This document shows, in pieces, positions 47,146 through 56,711 of a DNA stretch of 64,000 bases. The stretch comes from Halostagnicola larsenii XH-48. Lineage in GTDB: Archaea > Halobacteriota > Halobacteria > Halobacteriales > Natrialbaceae. The stretch lies in contig NZ_CP007057.1 of assembly GCF_000517625.1 (NCBI RefSeq), positions 62,001 through 126,000 of the forward strand, in the 5' to 3' direction. The notes under the pieces were generated by a model. That model saw only the letters and a list, made by a program, of their open reading frames with translations. It searched no databases and was not told the origin of the DNA. Numbering within the stretch: position 1 is the stretch's first letter; every line of letters starts with the position of its first letter. A program made the position numbers and the translations under genes.

Positions 47146-48129
47146 TCAGATAGTTTGAATTAACGATGAGGCGGCCGTCTCTTCGTCGGATGCCTCGTAA
47201 ACGACGTGTGCAGCGGCGACGTCCTGAATAGCGAGTCCGGTTGAGTCGAAGACCGTGACGCTATCCTCGGGCGTTCGACCCGCCAGCTTGCCGGTCGCGA
47301 TTTCGCCGATTTCACCGTGGATATCCTCCTCAGTAAGGACGCCGTTATCCCATGGAACGTTAATCTCGCCCGAGTGTATGCACTGTTCGAAGTCGTCGAT
47401 GACCAGCAATGCGTTCAACAGCACCTCGTCCGTGAGTTCGTGCTTGCCGGCAGCGTCGGCCCCCATCGCGTTAACGTGGGTGTGTGAACAGAGATCGTCC
47501 GTCTCGACGATCGGCGCTTCGACCGGCGTCACCGTCGAAAGGACATCACAAGCGGCCGCCGCGGCGATAGAACCGCGTCGGATGGCAAACTCTTCGGCAT
47601 ATGTGTCGACGAATTTCTCGACGCGTTCGTCGTCGGGGTCAGAGATGACCACTTCTTCGATCGGGCGAACTGCCGCGATGGCCTCGAGTTGCGTGTACGA
47701 CTGAACACCGGCACCGACGATTCCCATCGAAGTTGCGTCCTCGACGGCTAAATAATCAGTTGCGACCGCAGCTGCCGCACCGGTACGGCGCATTGTGAGC
47801 TCTGTTCCGTCCATAATAGCAAGCGGGAACCCGGTTTCCGGATCGGAGTAGATCATTGTTCCCATGACCGTCGGGAAATCGTGAGTAGACGGATTATCCG
47901 GATGGACGTTCACCCACTTGATGCCTGCTGCGTCCCAGTCGTCAGCAGCCATATACGCTGGCATCGACCGAAAGTCTCCGTTGTATGTCGGTAGGTCGAT
48001 GTAGGACTTGGACGGCATCTGTGCGTTGCCCGTCGCATACGCTACGAATGCGGCTTCCATAGCAGGGACGAGGTCTGTCATTGACGAGCGCTGTCGAACA
48101 TCGGTGCTGTCGAAGAGAGAAGTCTCCAT
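47146..48129 (-). CDS. Ornithine cyclodeaminase / alanine dehydrogenase family
   Basis: 327 residues from the ATG at 48127-48129 (METSLFDSTD); a longer in-frame start at 48147 exists. Family signatures are the substrate region (DGTELTMRRTGAAAAVATDY) and the Rossmann motif (SMGIVGAGVQSYTQLEAIA). Members deaminate or reduce amino acids or imino acids with NAD(H); substrates range from ornithine and alanine to ketimines and diaminopropionate precursors. At the end of the peptide-use cluster it could handle alanine or a diamino acid from imported peptides. The reaction cannot be fixed from the sequence. Confidence 0.85.
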   Translation of the reverse strand: METSLFDSTDVRQRSSMTDLVPAMEAAFVAYATGNAQMPSKSYIDLPTYNGDFRSMPAYMAADDWDAAGIKWVNVHPDNPSTHDFPTVMGTMIYSDPETGFPLAIMDGTELTMRRTGAAAAVATDYLAVEDATSMGIVGAGVQSYTQLEAIAAVRPIEEVVISDPDDERVEKFVDTYAEEFAIRRGSIAAAAACDVLSTVTPVEAPIVETDDLCSHTHVNAMGADAAGKHELTDEVLLNALLVIDDFEQCIHSGEINVPWDNGVLTEEDIHGEIGEIATGKLAGRTPEDSVTVFDSTGLAIQDVAAAHVVYEASDEETAASSLIQTI

Positions 48130-48237
48130 ACACCAACCAATTGTCAATGACTACTTATACAATACCCCTCTCATGTGCGGCATTGTTCAGATAAGCCGAA
48201 AAGTGAGTCGGTAGAACTTTCAAGCTCTCATTCTTGG

Positions 48238-48360
48238 GCACTGTCTAGTTGAGTCGGTTTGAGAAGTGAGCAGGTCGCTGAGTGGATTGGGTAGATGCTC
48301 GCAGACCTGCTCAGCGAGAGCTATGAACCGGATTTAGAAGAATATTGGGAGAACGTCCGT
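48238..48360 (+). mobile_element. IS6-family left-end fragment
   Basis: GCACTGTCTAGTTGAGTC and the following TTTGAGAAGTGAGCAGGTCG match the left end at 30986, and MLADLLSESYEPDLEEYW is the transposase N-terminus. The coding frame stops matching at about 48355. Nothing recognisable lies between 48361 and 48596. Confidence 0.75.
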
Positions 48361-48596
48361 ATCCTCCGAAGCTCTAAAACTCCCACAACCTCGGAGGATG
48401 GAAATGATGCGTGCCTTACTTGCAGATTGGGTGCATTAGAAATATTCGGCCGGTAAGCTTGCTTGCGTTAGTGCCTACACAATCAATCAGCGAGGGCATT
48501 TGGTGAGGTCCAGACAGTCATTTCAGGACCAGCCCCGGCCTTCCATAGAACGTCCTATTTCTCGGATATAGACTCTGTGGAGAGAGTATCCATTTC

Positions 48597-49217
48597 TCAA
48601 TCGCCACCGACCCGTTCGGCGACAAGGACACCCACTTGGTCATGCACACGCTCGACTGCCGTGACCACGAATCCGACGTCAGTGAGTACGTCCACGAGCA
48701 TCCCGACGGTAGCCGCATCGACCCCGTGGCCGAATAGCGGTTCCTCAGGGTCGGGTGAGCCGAAGAACATCGCGTCACCGAGAACGAACCGATGCGGGCC
48801 GAGGTCGGCGATGGCCTCGATAGCCTCGCGCTTTTTCTCGTCGGGAAGATGGTGAAGGGCGAAATTCGAAACGACAACGTCCACGTCGCCGTCGTATTGC
48901 GGGTTGCGGAACTCGCCATAGCCGAACTCGGCGTTCTCGATACCGCTGTCGGCGGCTTTCGACCGTGCCTGCTCTATCATTCCGTCACTGATGTCGCGAC
49001 CGACGACGTGGCCGGCATCCCCGGCCAACGCGAGCGCGATTAAGCCCGTCCCCGTTCCGAGGTCGAGGACGACGTCGTCGGGGCGAGGGTCGGCGTGTTC
49101 GATAACGAGTGTGGCGCACGCATTGTAGATCGGCTTCTCTTTGCTGCCGTGCTTGTCGTCGTATTGATCGGCGATCTGTGAGAAGCGATCGGCGAGGTCC
49201 TCAAGAGGCTCGTCCAT
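48597..49217 (-). CDS. SAM-dependent class I methyltransferase
   Basis: 206 residues. Motif I VVLDLGTGTGLIALALAG, an acidic residue after strand 2 (GRDISDGMIEQAR) and the post-motif VVVSNFALHHLP define a Rossmann-fold methyltransferase. The ATG at 49217 shares a base with the upstream stop (TAATG), so it is coupled to the reductase gene; a GTG at 49226 is a less likely start. Substrate unknown; small molecules or thiols are typical for such short enzymes. Confidence 0.87.
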   Translation of the reverse strand: MDEPLEDLADRFSQIADQYDDKHGSKEKPIYNACATLVIEHADPRPDDVVLDLGTGTGLIALALAGDAGHVVGRDISDGMIEQARSKAADSGIENAEFGYGEFRNPQYDGDVDVVVSNFALHHLPDEKKREAIEAIADLGPHRFVLGDAMFFGSPDPEEPLFGHGVDAATVGMLVDVLTDVGFVVTAVERVHDQVGVLVAERVGGD

Positions 49218-50164
49218 TATTGCCACCCCCCGTTGAAATCTTCCTTCGACAGTTCCATATTCACGGTCGTGCCGATTGCGTATCCATCGGAGACGGCGGA
49301 CGGGATGGACGGAGGACCCCCACTACAGGCGTCGCCAGCGATGAACAGCCCTTCGACAGACGTGAACCCCATTCCACGCTGAGACCGTGTTGCATCGACG
49401 AGTCCAGCCTGATTCACTTCGAGACCGAGCTGTTCTGGGAGCTCGCTGTGTTGCTCCATCGGTGGAGGGTAGAATAGAGCGTGGCGAGCTACGTCGCGGC
49501 CATCCGCAAGGGAGATGCTTTCGAGATCGCCATGGGAGCCGTTGAGTGCGGTAATCGGTTCGTCTTCGATTTTGATTCCTCGTTCGACGAACACCGACCG
49601 GGATTCTTCATCGAAAACGTCCTGCCCATCGGTGAATACGACGAGGTCCTCACTCAGGTTGTAGATGAGCTTCGCGTAGTCGACCATGTGTTGGTTCGTG
49701 ACCATCACGCCGAGCGGTTCACCACGGACTTCGTAACCGTGACAGTAGGGACAGTGATGCACGCCACTCCCCCAGAACTCCTCGAAGCCGTCGGTCTCGG
49801 GAAGATTGTCCCTGACACCAGTCGCTAGTACGACCTTCCGACTCGTGACGGTCTCGCCGGAATCCAGGGTACTGGTGAAGCTGTTGTTGTCTCGACTAAC
49901 ATCCGTTACATTCGTGTCCCGAAACTCGCCTCCGTATTCCAGAACTTCCTCGTAACCGAGCCGACGGAGCTCCTCCGGTGAGATACCGTCCCTCGTCAGG
50001 TATCCGTGGGCTTCAGCTGCTGGACCATTGCGCGGTTCGCCGTTATCACAGACCAAGACACTGCGAAGTGAGCGCCCTAACTGGAGGGCTGCACTCAAAC
50101 CAGCAGGCCCGCCCCCGATGATGAGAACGTCGTATTCCAAATCACCGCCATCAGTTGTTTGCAT
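49217..50164 (-). CDS. Thioredoxin-reductase-like FAD/NAD(P) oxidoreductase
   Basis: 315 residues. FAD-binding motif VLIIGGGPAGLSAALQLGRS, redox-active CPYC (C138, C141), and the C-terminal FAD motif GLFIAGDACSGGPPSIPSAV. It is close to bacterial TrxB in domain order, but the NADP loop is divergent. The start at 50162-50164 was chosen over an upstream in-frame codon because it begins shortly before the FAD motif. It forms an operon with the methyltransferase and is divergent from the HTH gene at 50382, which may control it. Confidence 0.9.
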   Translation of the reverse strand: MQTTDGGDLEYDVLIIGGGPAGLSAALQLGRSLRSVLVCDNGEPRNGPAAEAHGYLTRDGISPEELRRLGYEEVLEYGGEFRDTNVTDVSRDNNSFTSTLDSGETVTSRKVVLATGVRDNLPETDGFEEFWGSGVHHCPYCHGYEVRGEPLGVMVTNQHMVDYAKLIYNLSEDLVVFTDGQDVFDEESRSVFVERGIKIEDEPITALNGSHGDLESISLADGRDVARHALFYPPPMEQHSELPEQLGLEVNQAGLVDATRSQRGMGFTSVEGLFIAGDACSGGPPSIPSAVSDGYAIGTTVNMELSKEDFNGGWQ

Positions 50165-50381
50165 ACTACCTGCAATGAGGTAGAGAGCGATAAGTCCATC
50201 GCTGCCAATAGTGGAGCCTATCAAGCCTTGTATATTGGAGAAATATGGACTCAGTAGCTCGTATTCTTCATAATAGATGTTCTGGCCTCTCCGCTCAATT
50301 TCATCATGTCGATTCCGAACTCGCGTTTGATTGCATAAGAGTGCAAACTTTATGTAGGCACGGCACCAATCCCCGACAACA

Positions 50382-50771
50382 ATGCCAGACGCCGTACAAA
50401 AGCAACTCGGGGATGAACGGGAGTGTGAGGGCCTTCTCGACTGTATGTTCGGAATGAACGAGCTCGACAGGGCCGTATTTAGACTGTTAGCGGAATCTTC
50501 TGAGCCGCTTACTGTGGATCATGTTGCGAAGTTCATCGGTAAAGAGCGGACGACCGCGTACCGTTCGGTCAAACGACTCGAAGAGGCAGGGGTTGCTGTG
50601 CAAGAACAGGAAAGTTGTCCGAAGGGAGGCTATCACCACGTGTATCGAGTCTCTGATCCTGACGAGATAGCGAATGAGCTCCAACGAATGCTCAACCAGT
50701 GGTACGCTGAGACTGGCCAACTCATTCAGGAGTTCCGGGATACGTATGTCAAGGACCGTTCTTCTGAATAG
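50382..50771 (+). CDS. TrmB/MarR-like HTH regulator
   Basis: 129 residues. The winged HTH runs from residue ~25 to 90 (DRAVFRLLAESSEPLTVDHV; KERTTAYRSVKRLEEAGV), then a C-terminal helix for dimerisation. Cys at 15, 21 and ~79 could give redox or metal sensing, which would suit its divergent thioredoxin-reductase-like neighbour. A TTTATG at ~50349 fits a TATA box. Confidence 0.82.
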   Translation: MPDAVQKQLGDERECEGLLDCMFGMNELDRAVFRLLAESSEPLTVDHVAKFIGKERTTAYRSVKRLEEAGVAVQEQESCPKGGYHHVYRVSDPDEIANELQRMLNQWYAETGQLIQEFRDTYVKDRSSE

Positions 50772-50817
50772 ATCAATAACTTTCCCGCCTCATGATGTTT
50801 TATATTAGGAATAGCTG

Positions 50818-52353
50818 ATGGGAGAACGTGGCCGCCGATTGACTAACGCATTTGTCGCTGCCCTCGAACTCTGCGAACATCTCCGTGAAGGTACAGGCTT
50901 TTGTACTGCTCTCGTCGAGCTCAAATTCCAAATCGAGACGCTCGAAGACGGGTATCCCGAGTGGCACCCCGCGTCATACCCGTTTCGCGGAATGCTCAAA
51001 CTCTTCGTTTATTTGGAGGTCACGGGCGACAGCTATCGGTCCCTCACGCACCATCCGGAACTCGCAGACGTATTCCGACTCGAACGAATCCCAGATGAAT
51101 CGGTTCACTCTCGAACGTGGCATAACCGCTTCGATGACGATATTCGAGGCTACATCACTGCCAGCGCTCACTTATTAGTCAGAGAGATACACAATGAGAG
51201 CCTCTCTGTTCCGAAAGTACGACCGCTGGAGGAGGTGAGAAGATCACCCGACGGTGATTCTGAAGCCTCTAAAGCCACCACCGAGTTCTCCGATGAGGAC
51301 ATTTTCCAAACAACCCGCCTCGCTCGTGAGCATGGCTTTGGTCCGGTCGACTCTGGGAGAGCTCAGAATGCGACATACGAGGACACGCGATTCTTTGAGT
51401 TCCAGACGTTCATCGGAATGATCGGCTGCGGTACTCCACAAGGCGCAGCACGGTTCAAATTCCGTCGAGGCAAAGAGTACGGTCCTCACGGGGATACACA
51501 CCTTCGCGCAGTCAAGCAGTTCGACCCAGAGAATCTAATCGATGGATTTCAACAGGCGACAGACCGGCTCCTCTCGGTGATTCAGTCGGAATCCTCGTTT
51601 CGCCGTCCAGTCACTGTCGCAATTGACATCACGACCATTCGCTACTTCGGTAGCGTGGAGGGAATGTCGATGGTCAGTGGGACGAAAGACGGCGAGGGAA
51701 GAGCGTTCAAATTCGCCACGCTCTCGATTGTCGGGTGGAACATCCCGCTTATCCTCGCTGTTGAGCCAATCCGTGAAAGTTCCTCGTGGGACGAGAACCC
51801 ACCGAATCGGATTCATCGTGTAGTCCGACGACTCGTTCGACGCGCACAGGAGCACGTGCCGATTGAGACGGTGCTGTGCGACCGGGAGTTTGACTCGAAA
51901 GCGGTGTATCAGACGCTCTCGAACCTCGACGTGAACTACCTCATCCCGAAGCGGATTCACAGCGCCGAGCGCGAGGCTATCGAGACGATGGACGAAGATG
52001 GACAGGAGGTCGCCGTTGAATCGGCGACCGTCCATGTCGATCGCGGGTCGCACGCGATGCAGTTTCTGTACGTTCCCTCAACGAAAGGAGAGGGCACAGC
52101 GGTCTTTGCGACGAACCACTCAGTCGGGACAGACGAGGCTGAGACGTTCACCCGTCGGTACAGCCGCCGCTGGCAGATCGAGAACGAGTATAAGAGTATC
52201 AAGAACGACTTCCTCGCAAAAACCTCTTCGAAGGATTACCGCGTCCGGCTGTTCTACTTCGTGTTCGCGGTGCTGCTGCACAATATCTGGCGGCTCACTG
52301 ATTTCCTGTTGAAGCTGGTGTCAACGGTGAGATGGATTACGCGCCAGTTCTGA
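50818..52353 (+). CDS. IS4-family DDE transposase
   Basis: 511 residues and apparently intact. The catalytic triad is D270 (VAIDITTIRY), D355 (LCDREFDS) and E455 inside Y448-x2-R451-x3-E455-x6-K462, the YREK signature of the IS4 family. An N-terminal DNA-binding region (~1-130) precedes it. I could not define matching terminal inverted repeats by eye, so element borders are open. It sits directly after the HTH regulator gene. Confidence 0.88.
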   Translation: MGERGRRLTNAFVAALELCEHLREGTGFCTALVELKFQIETLEDGYPEWHPASYPFRGMLKLFVYLEVTGDSYRSLTHHPELADVFRLERIPDESVHSRTWHNRFDDDIRGYITASAHLLVREIHNESLSVPKVRPLEEVRRSPDGDSEASKATTEFSDEDIFQTTRLAREHGFGPVDSGRAQNATYEDTRFFEFQTFIGMIGCGTPQGAARFKFRRGKEYGPHGDTHLRAVKQFDPENLIDGFQQATDRLLSVIQSESSFRRPVTVAIDITTIRYFGSVEGMSMVSGTKDGEGRAFKFATLSIVGWNIPLILAVEPIRESSSWDENPPNRIHRVVRRLVRRAQEHVPIETVLCDREFDSKAVYQTLSNLDVNYLIPKRIHSAEREAIETMDEDGQEVAVESATVHVDRGSHAMQFLYVPSTKGEGTAVFATNHSVGTDEAETFTRRYSRRWQIENEYKSIKNDFLAKTSSKDYRVRLFYFVFAVLLHNIWRLTDFLLKLVSTVRWITRQF

Positions 52354-52734
52354 CCGCTGGCGAGTGTGTCGAGTTGGTTTGTTCAGCACTGATTCCGCCG
52401 GATTAACGCTTAACGCCGACTCGGGCCGCCCATCGTGAGTGGCGACGCTCTACAAAACCTCGAATTTTGAGCTGTTTTCGCTTACTTGCCGAGATTCACC
52501 CGAGAGAGATAGCTGAGTCCTCGCCAATGTGGTTCATTCGAGCCACGATTAACCTGGAAAACACCCGAATATAGCCCATCCTCCGAGACCCTGACTCCCA
52601 ATGATAGCTATTCTATATCGCGATATGCAATTTATATTCTGCCGGTCCGGAAGTAGAACGCTTCTATCCCCAGATATACTGTAGTAGCGCCCTTTTGTGA
52701 TCCACTTCGTTAAACACCAGTTTAACCAAGTGAA

Positions 52735-52740
52735 TTTATA
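52735..52740 (+). promoter_or_regulatory. TATA box of the recombinase gene
   Basis: TTTATA, 27 bp before the ATG at 52768. Confidence 0.5.
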
Positions 52741-52767
52741 TGGGTCGACACTGTACCCCACAAGTGA

Positions 52768-53865
52768 ATGTCTGGATCCACTGATCGACGGGCTGATCGC
52801 GGGGGGAAGAGCGTCGAGGAGGCGGTTTCGCGCTATCTCGGCTCGCTGGACTCGGGCGGCTCCCGGTCGACAATGCGATCGCCGCTGAACGAGTTCGCTA
52901 CGTTCTGTGACGGCGAAGGTGTACAACGAGTCGATGCACTCGAGACGAACACGCTTCGCGAGTACGGGATGTACCTTCGCGAGCGTACCATCGAGCAGGA
53001 GCTGGCAGCGTCGACGGCGAATACGTACTTCAACTACGTGCGCGCGTTTCTCTCGTTCTGCGTCCGTGACGAACTACTAGACACCAACCCGGCGAATACA
53101 CAGCGAGCAGAAGAGTTCCTCCCTGAGGACAAAGGCGATCGTAACCGCCAGTTCTGGGACCCTGAACACCGCCAGCAGCTCATCAACTACGTCACCGAAC
53201 GCGTGGATATGTCCCTCGAGGATTCGATCGATGTCTCTCGCGAGATTGCTTATCGCGACCGGGCGATCGTGGTTTTGCTCGCCGACGCCGGCGTTCGTGG
53301 CGCTGAGCTGTTCCGGGATCCGCGCGACGATGCCCGCAACGGCGTGACCTGGGGCGATATCGATCTCGAGAACCACTCTCTCGAGGTGTTCGGGAAATCT
53401 CGCCAGTACGAACGCGTTGGTCTTCCGTCAGCCGCTCGAGAAGCGCTCGATCGGTATCGGCGCGTTGTTGAGCCGCCGACTGATGCGTGGCCGATCTTTC
53501 CGACTGGGCATGCTCCCTCGAAGTATGCTGCATACCGTGAGGTGACTGGGGAAGATCCGAATGAGGATATGGCTATCGACGATGCGCTCCGAAGTGAGGA
53601 AATCCCACCGCCGTCACTCACGAAAGCTGGCGGCCGGTCAGTGATGAAACGGCTTACGAAGGAGGCTGGTATCGACCTCGAGGATGGCGAGTATCTGAAA
53701 CCCCATGGCGCGAGGCGGGCGCTTGGGGCTGAGCTTTATGAAAAAGGCCACTCCGAACTTGCCCAATCGGCACTTCGGCACAAATCGATCGAGACAACCC
53801 ACGAGTCGTACTCCGATATCCAGGCTAAAGACGTTGCACAGGGGATTGATGAGGTACGAGAGTAG
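52768..53865 (+). CDS. Tyrosine recombinase (XerC/D-like, haloarchaeal)
   Basis: 365 residues. N-terminal SAM-like core-binding domain (~14-110) and catalytic domain with R177 (GVRGAELF), K210, H313-x2-R316 (KPHGARR), H338 (LRHKSIE) and nucleophile Y348 (THESYSD). All catalytic residues are present, so it should be active in integration, excision or dimer resolution. No tRNA or obvious att site is next to it. It may belong to the plasmid maintenance functions represented by parA. Confidence 0.9.
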   Translation: MSGSTDRRADRGGKSVEEAVSRYLGSLDSGGSRSTMRSPLNEFATFCDGEGVQRVDALETNTLREYGMYLRERTIEQELAASTANTYFNYVRAFLSFCVRDELLDTNPANTQRAEEFLPEDKGDRNRQFWDPEHRQQLINYVTERVDMSLEDSIDVSREIAYRDRAIVVLLADAGVRGAELFRDPRDDARNGVTWGDIDLENHSLEVFGKSRQYERVGLPSAAREALDRYRRVVEPPTDAWPIFPTGHAPSKYAAYREVTGEDPNEDMAIDDALRSEEIPPPSLTKAGGRSVMKRLTKEAGIDLEDGEYLKPHGARRALGAELYEKGHSELAQSALRHKSIETTHESYSDIQAKDVAQGIDEVRE

Positions 53866-54343
53866 GAGTACTGCAATATTTGGACACTAAGGACTTGATC
53901 AACTGCTATGTTTCTCCATAGATTAAACGAGAAAAACAGTCTCTGTGATCCTTCCTTTTTATCGATGGCTACAGGGTTCTGATCGTCCTTATTAACTCCT
54001 TATTGAGTAGTCAATTCAATTATTCCGAGTAAAAACATTTCTCGAACCATATTTACTATAAGTTACAATAGTCTTATTATGCATGGTGTAATTCCATATA
54101 ATGGAGCGGATTGTTGGACAGAAAGGTGTTACTGTTTCCCGCTCCCACCCTTCCCCTTCCGATCGGGTACAGACGCCCGTATATGTATCCATGTTTCCAC
54201 GGATGTACGTCGCCCCTCCCTCACAATTTCCTCGAGCAAGGGGTCAACTCGCGCCCGAGGCGTGTCGGGGCACCGCTATTTCTGCCGATAGCAGCATCAT
54301 GATCCAGGGGCAATGTGACAAACGTATCACAAAAATGTACTGA
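53866..54343. other. Gene-poor stretch after recombinase
   Basis: About 480 bp, AT-rich at 53980-54070. Short open frames at 54079-54345 look random, and no RNA gene is seen. Confidence 0.4.
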
Positions 54344-54555
54344 TCAGGTCAAATTGACAGCATCATACTTGTTGGCTAGATACTGGCGGATTTGATTGAC
54401 TTCGCTCTCGGATAGTTCCCTGTCGTACAGGAGAACTTTCGCCACATTTCCTTCGATGAAGTCGAGACCTCGCTAGTAGGCACCGAGCGTTAGATCAGTG
54501 GGGTACTCATCTTCTGATATCCGGAAATATAGATGCGGAGTGATTATTTTCCCGT
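54344..54555 (-). pseudogene. LamG-domain C-terminal fragment
   Basis: Minus-strand translation ends LLYDRELSESEVNQIRQYL and NKYDAVNLT, closely matching the end of the LamG domain in the protein at 56712-59141 (VFDRELSESELGEVHQYL). An in-frame TAG interrupts it. It lies downstream of a paralogue (54749-56374) that lacks this domain, so it is probably the cut-off tail of that gene. Confidence 0.75.
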
Positions 54556-54748
54556 GGTGAACTGTTCGAATGGGGTCTGGGGCGTGTGAAATATGCCCGT
54601 GTTCACGTCCCTGCAACCTGCCGGCGATCACCGCGTCTGGACTACTGACGACTGGTTCGCCCGACCCCGATCGTTCGCTGGAGACGTGTTCGGAGTTCGT
54701 CTGTTCAGAGATGGGTGTGCGTAAGGGGCAGTGGTTTGGGCCGATCCC

Positions 54749-56374
54749 CTAGGGGTACCGCCCGAGGTTGGCCTGGGGTCGGTCGACGATGTAGTCGAGG
54801 TCCATGTCCTGGCCGGGATCGGTCGTCCATTCGATGATGAGGTCCCACTGGCTGCCGTCCCACTCGAACCGGTGGTCCCAGCCCATCGCCGAACTGGGTG
54901 GGCTGACTGGCTTCGCCCGGAGATCGAGGGTGACGTCACCAAAACTGTCGACGCCCTTGACGCGGGCGGCGGGACTGCTCCCGGAGGTGAGCGTGACTGT
55001 GCCCTCCGAGACACCAGCACCGACGTTGTCTCGGACAACTGTTGTGGGTGAGGCGAGCCTGATGAGTTCGTTGGTGCCGCCGTCGCGGAGGTCGTTATCC
55101 ACGTACTGGTTGTTCTGGGCGTTGCCGCCCTCGTCGATCGCCTCCGTTTGCTGAGGGTCGTCCCGGTCGTCGTAGATCCGCATGTTCGTGACCTTAATGC
55201 CGTCGGCCCGTTCTTCGGGATTGGTCGACGGATCGTCGATCGTGTAGACGTCGATGGCCTCACCGTTGCAGTTCTTGATCACGCCACCGTTGAGGATCGT
55301 GTTCGGACAGCCGTTGAGGACGGCGCCCTTGCCTCGCGGATTGGCGATGTAGACGTTGTTGATCGCGATCTCCCCGGAGCCGCCGTGGATGTGCAGACCC
55401 CGGTCGGCCTGGTGGCTCACGATGTTGTCGGCCGTGACTCGACCTTGCTGATAGGTCGTCCGGAACGTGGCGTAATCCGTCGTGCCCGGCGGATTCGGAC
55501 TGTACTCCATGATGTCGCCGACCGTGGCGTCGCCCGTTTCGTTCAACAACAGGGTACAGCCCGAGACGTTTTTGCCGAGAACCCGGCCGACCTGGAGGCG
55601 GTCGACGCCGCGGGTTTCGACGCCGTGGTTGTCCGCCCGTTCAATGAAGACCGAGTCGATCCGGACGTCTTCGCTCCGCCCATTATCACCACTAGCGTCG
55701 ACGCGGACCCCGAGGCCCGAGCCCTGCAGGTCCATCCGAACGTCGCCGATGTGGAGGTCTTTGACGCTCTTACAGAAAATTCCCCAGTCCACGGAGCCTT
55801 GGAGCCGGAACCGCGGGATCTCGACGTGTTCGGTGTCCTGGGACTTGATCGGGATGAAGTCGTCGCCGGCGGTGATGACGATCGGCGCGGCAACATCGAA
55901 GACGGTGTAGCTCGGAACGAAGATTTCGTCGCTTCTGTCGGTCTCGCCAGGCGAGACGACTCTGACCGTTTCCTTCCACGTGCGGCCGCTGGTCAGGCTG
56001 TCGAGTGCGCTCTGTGTGACGGAGACGAAGTCCTCGCCGCTGGCGACTTCGCCGTCCTGGCCGTCGGCGTGATAGACGTCGTTGTCGTCGCGCCAGACGA
56101 TGACCTCGGCTTCACGCGCCGATGCGTGGACGTGCTCCGTGTCCAGAGAGTGGAGGTTCAGCAGGTCGTAGTTGTTCGCGTCTTGGTTTTCGTTCCACGT
56201 GGTCGCGCTGCTGCCACCCCCGTGACTCGCAGTCGCAGATCCCGACGCTACAGCAGCCACGCCGCCTGCCCCCAGCAACGCCATCACGGTCCGGCGTGTC
56301 AGCGCTAGCCCGTCCAGCTCGTTTTCTTGTTCTATGCTATCGTGGGACTCACAGTTTCGAACCACGACCCACAT
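54749..56374 (-). CDS. Tat-exported parallel beta-helix protein, LamG tail lost
   Basis: 541 residues. Tat signal LTRRTVMALLGAGGVAAVAS, then a short domain (DANNYDLLNLHSLDTEHVHA) and a right-handed parallel beta-helix (~140-450) with pectate-lyase-like repeats (GRVTADNIVSHQADRGLHIH; NTILNGGVIKNCNGEAIDVY), and a C-terminal beta domain ending QANLGRYP. The paralogue at 56712 continues into a LamG domain at this point; here a stop and the fragment at 54344-54555 follow. Probably a secreted polysaccharide-binding or -cleaving protein. No catalytic residues were identified. Confidence 0.82.
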   Translation of the reverse strand: MWVVVRNCESHDSIEQENELDGLALTRRTVMALLGAGGVAAVASGSATASHGGGSSATTWNENQDANNYDLLNLHSLDTEHVHASAREAEVIVWRDDNDVYHADGQDGEVASGEDFVSVTQSALDSLTSGRTWKETVRVVSPGETDRSDEIFVPSYTVFDVAAPIVITAGDDFIPIKSQDTEHVEIPRFRLQGSVDWGIFCKSVKDLHIGDVRMDLQGSGLGVRVDASGDNGRSEDVRIDSVFIERADNHGVETRGVDRLQVGRVLGKNVSGCTLLLNETGDATVGDIMEYSPNPPGTTDYATFRTTYQQGRVTADNIVSHQADRGLHIHGGSGEIAINNVYIANPRGKGAVLNGCPNTILNGGVIKNCNGEAIDVYTIDDPSTNPEERADGIKVTNMRIYDDRDDPQQTEAIDEGGNAQNNQYVDNDLRDGGTNELIRLASPTTVVRDNVGAGVSEGTVTLTSGSSPAARVKGVDSFGDVTLDLRAKPVSPPSSAMGWDHRFEWDGSQWDLIIEWTTDPGQDMDLDYIVDRPQANLGRYP

Positions 56375-56711
56375 TAAACGTGAATATTAAAATAATTTTC
56401 TTCTAGATATATACATTATCTATTATGGATGGATAAAGAAAAATAACGATTGGGCCGAGCTGTAAGCCGACGCTGGTACCATACCCCGTCCGTAACGAGC
56501 GGCCAGAGCCACGCACCGACGACCGCATCGTCCCACACGTCGTCCGGCGGTAGTGGTCGCGCCCCGCACCGATTGGTGGGCACGACTCCGGACGGTCACG
56601 GGTTCGCCCGCTGAATGGGGTACTACTGGTCCGGGCGAGCGTGTCGGCGGCAACGCGTGTCTCGGAGAGCCGAGATCCGTTCTGGGAGGCGAAGGCCGGT
56701 TCCGAGTGCGA
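56375..56711. other. GC-rich spacer between beta-helix genes
   Basis: No gene recognised; the part next to 56374 is AT-rich and would contain the promoter of the 541-residue protein. Confidence 0.4.

Noticed and set aside
54079-54345. Short open frames after the recombinase gene
   Set aside because: Overlapping in several frames, no Shine-Dalgarno, no recognisable domain.
55148-56308. 386-codon open frame opposite the beta-helix gene
   Set aside because: Antisense shadow; the minus-strand frame has a Tat signal and a paralogue.
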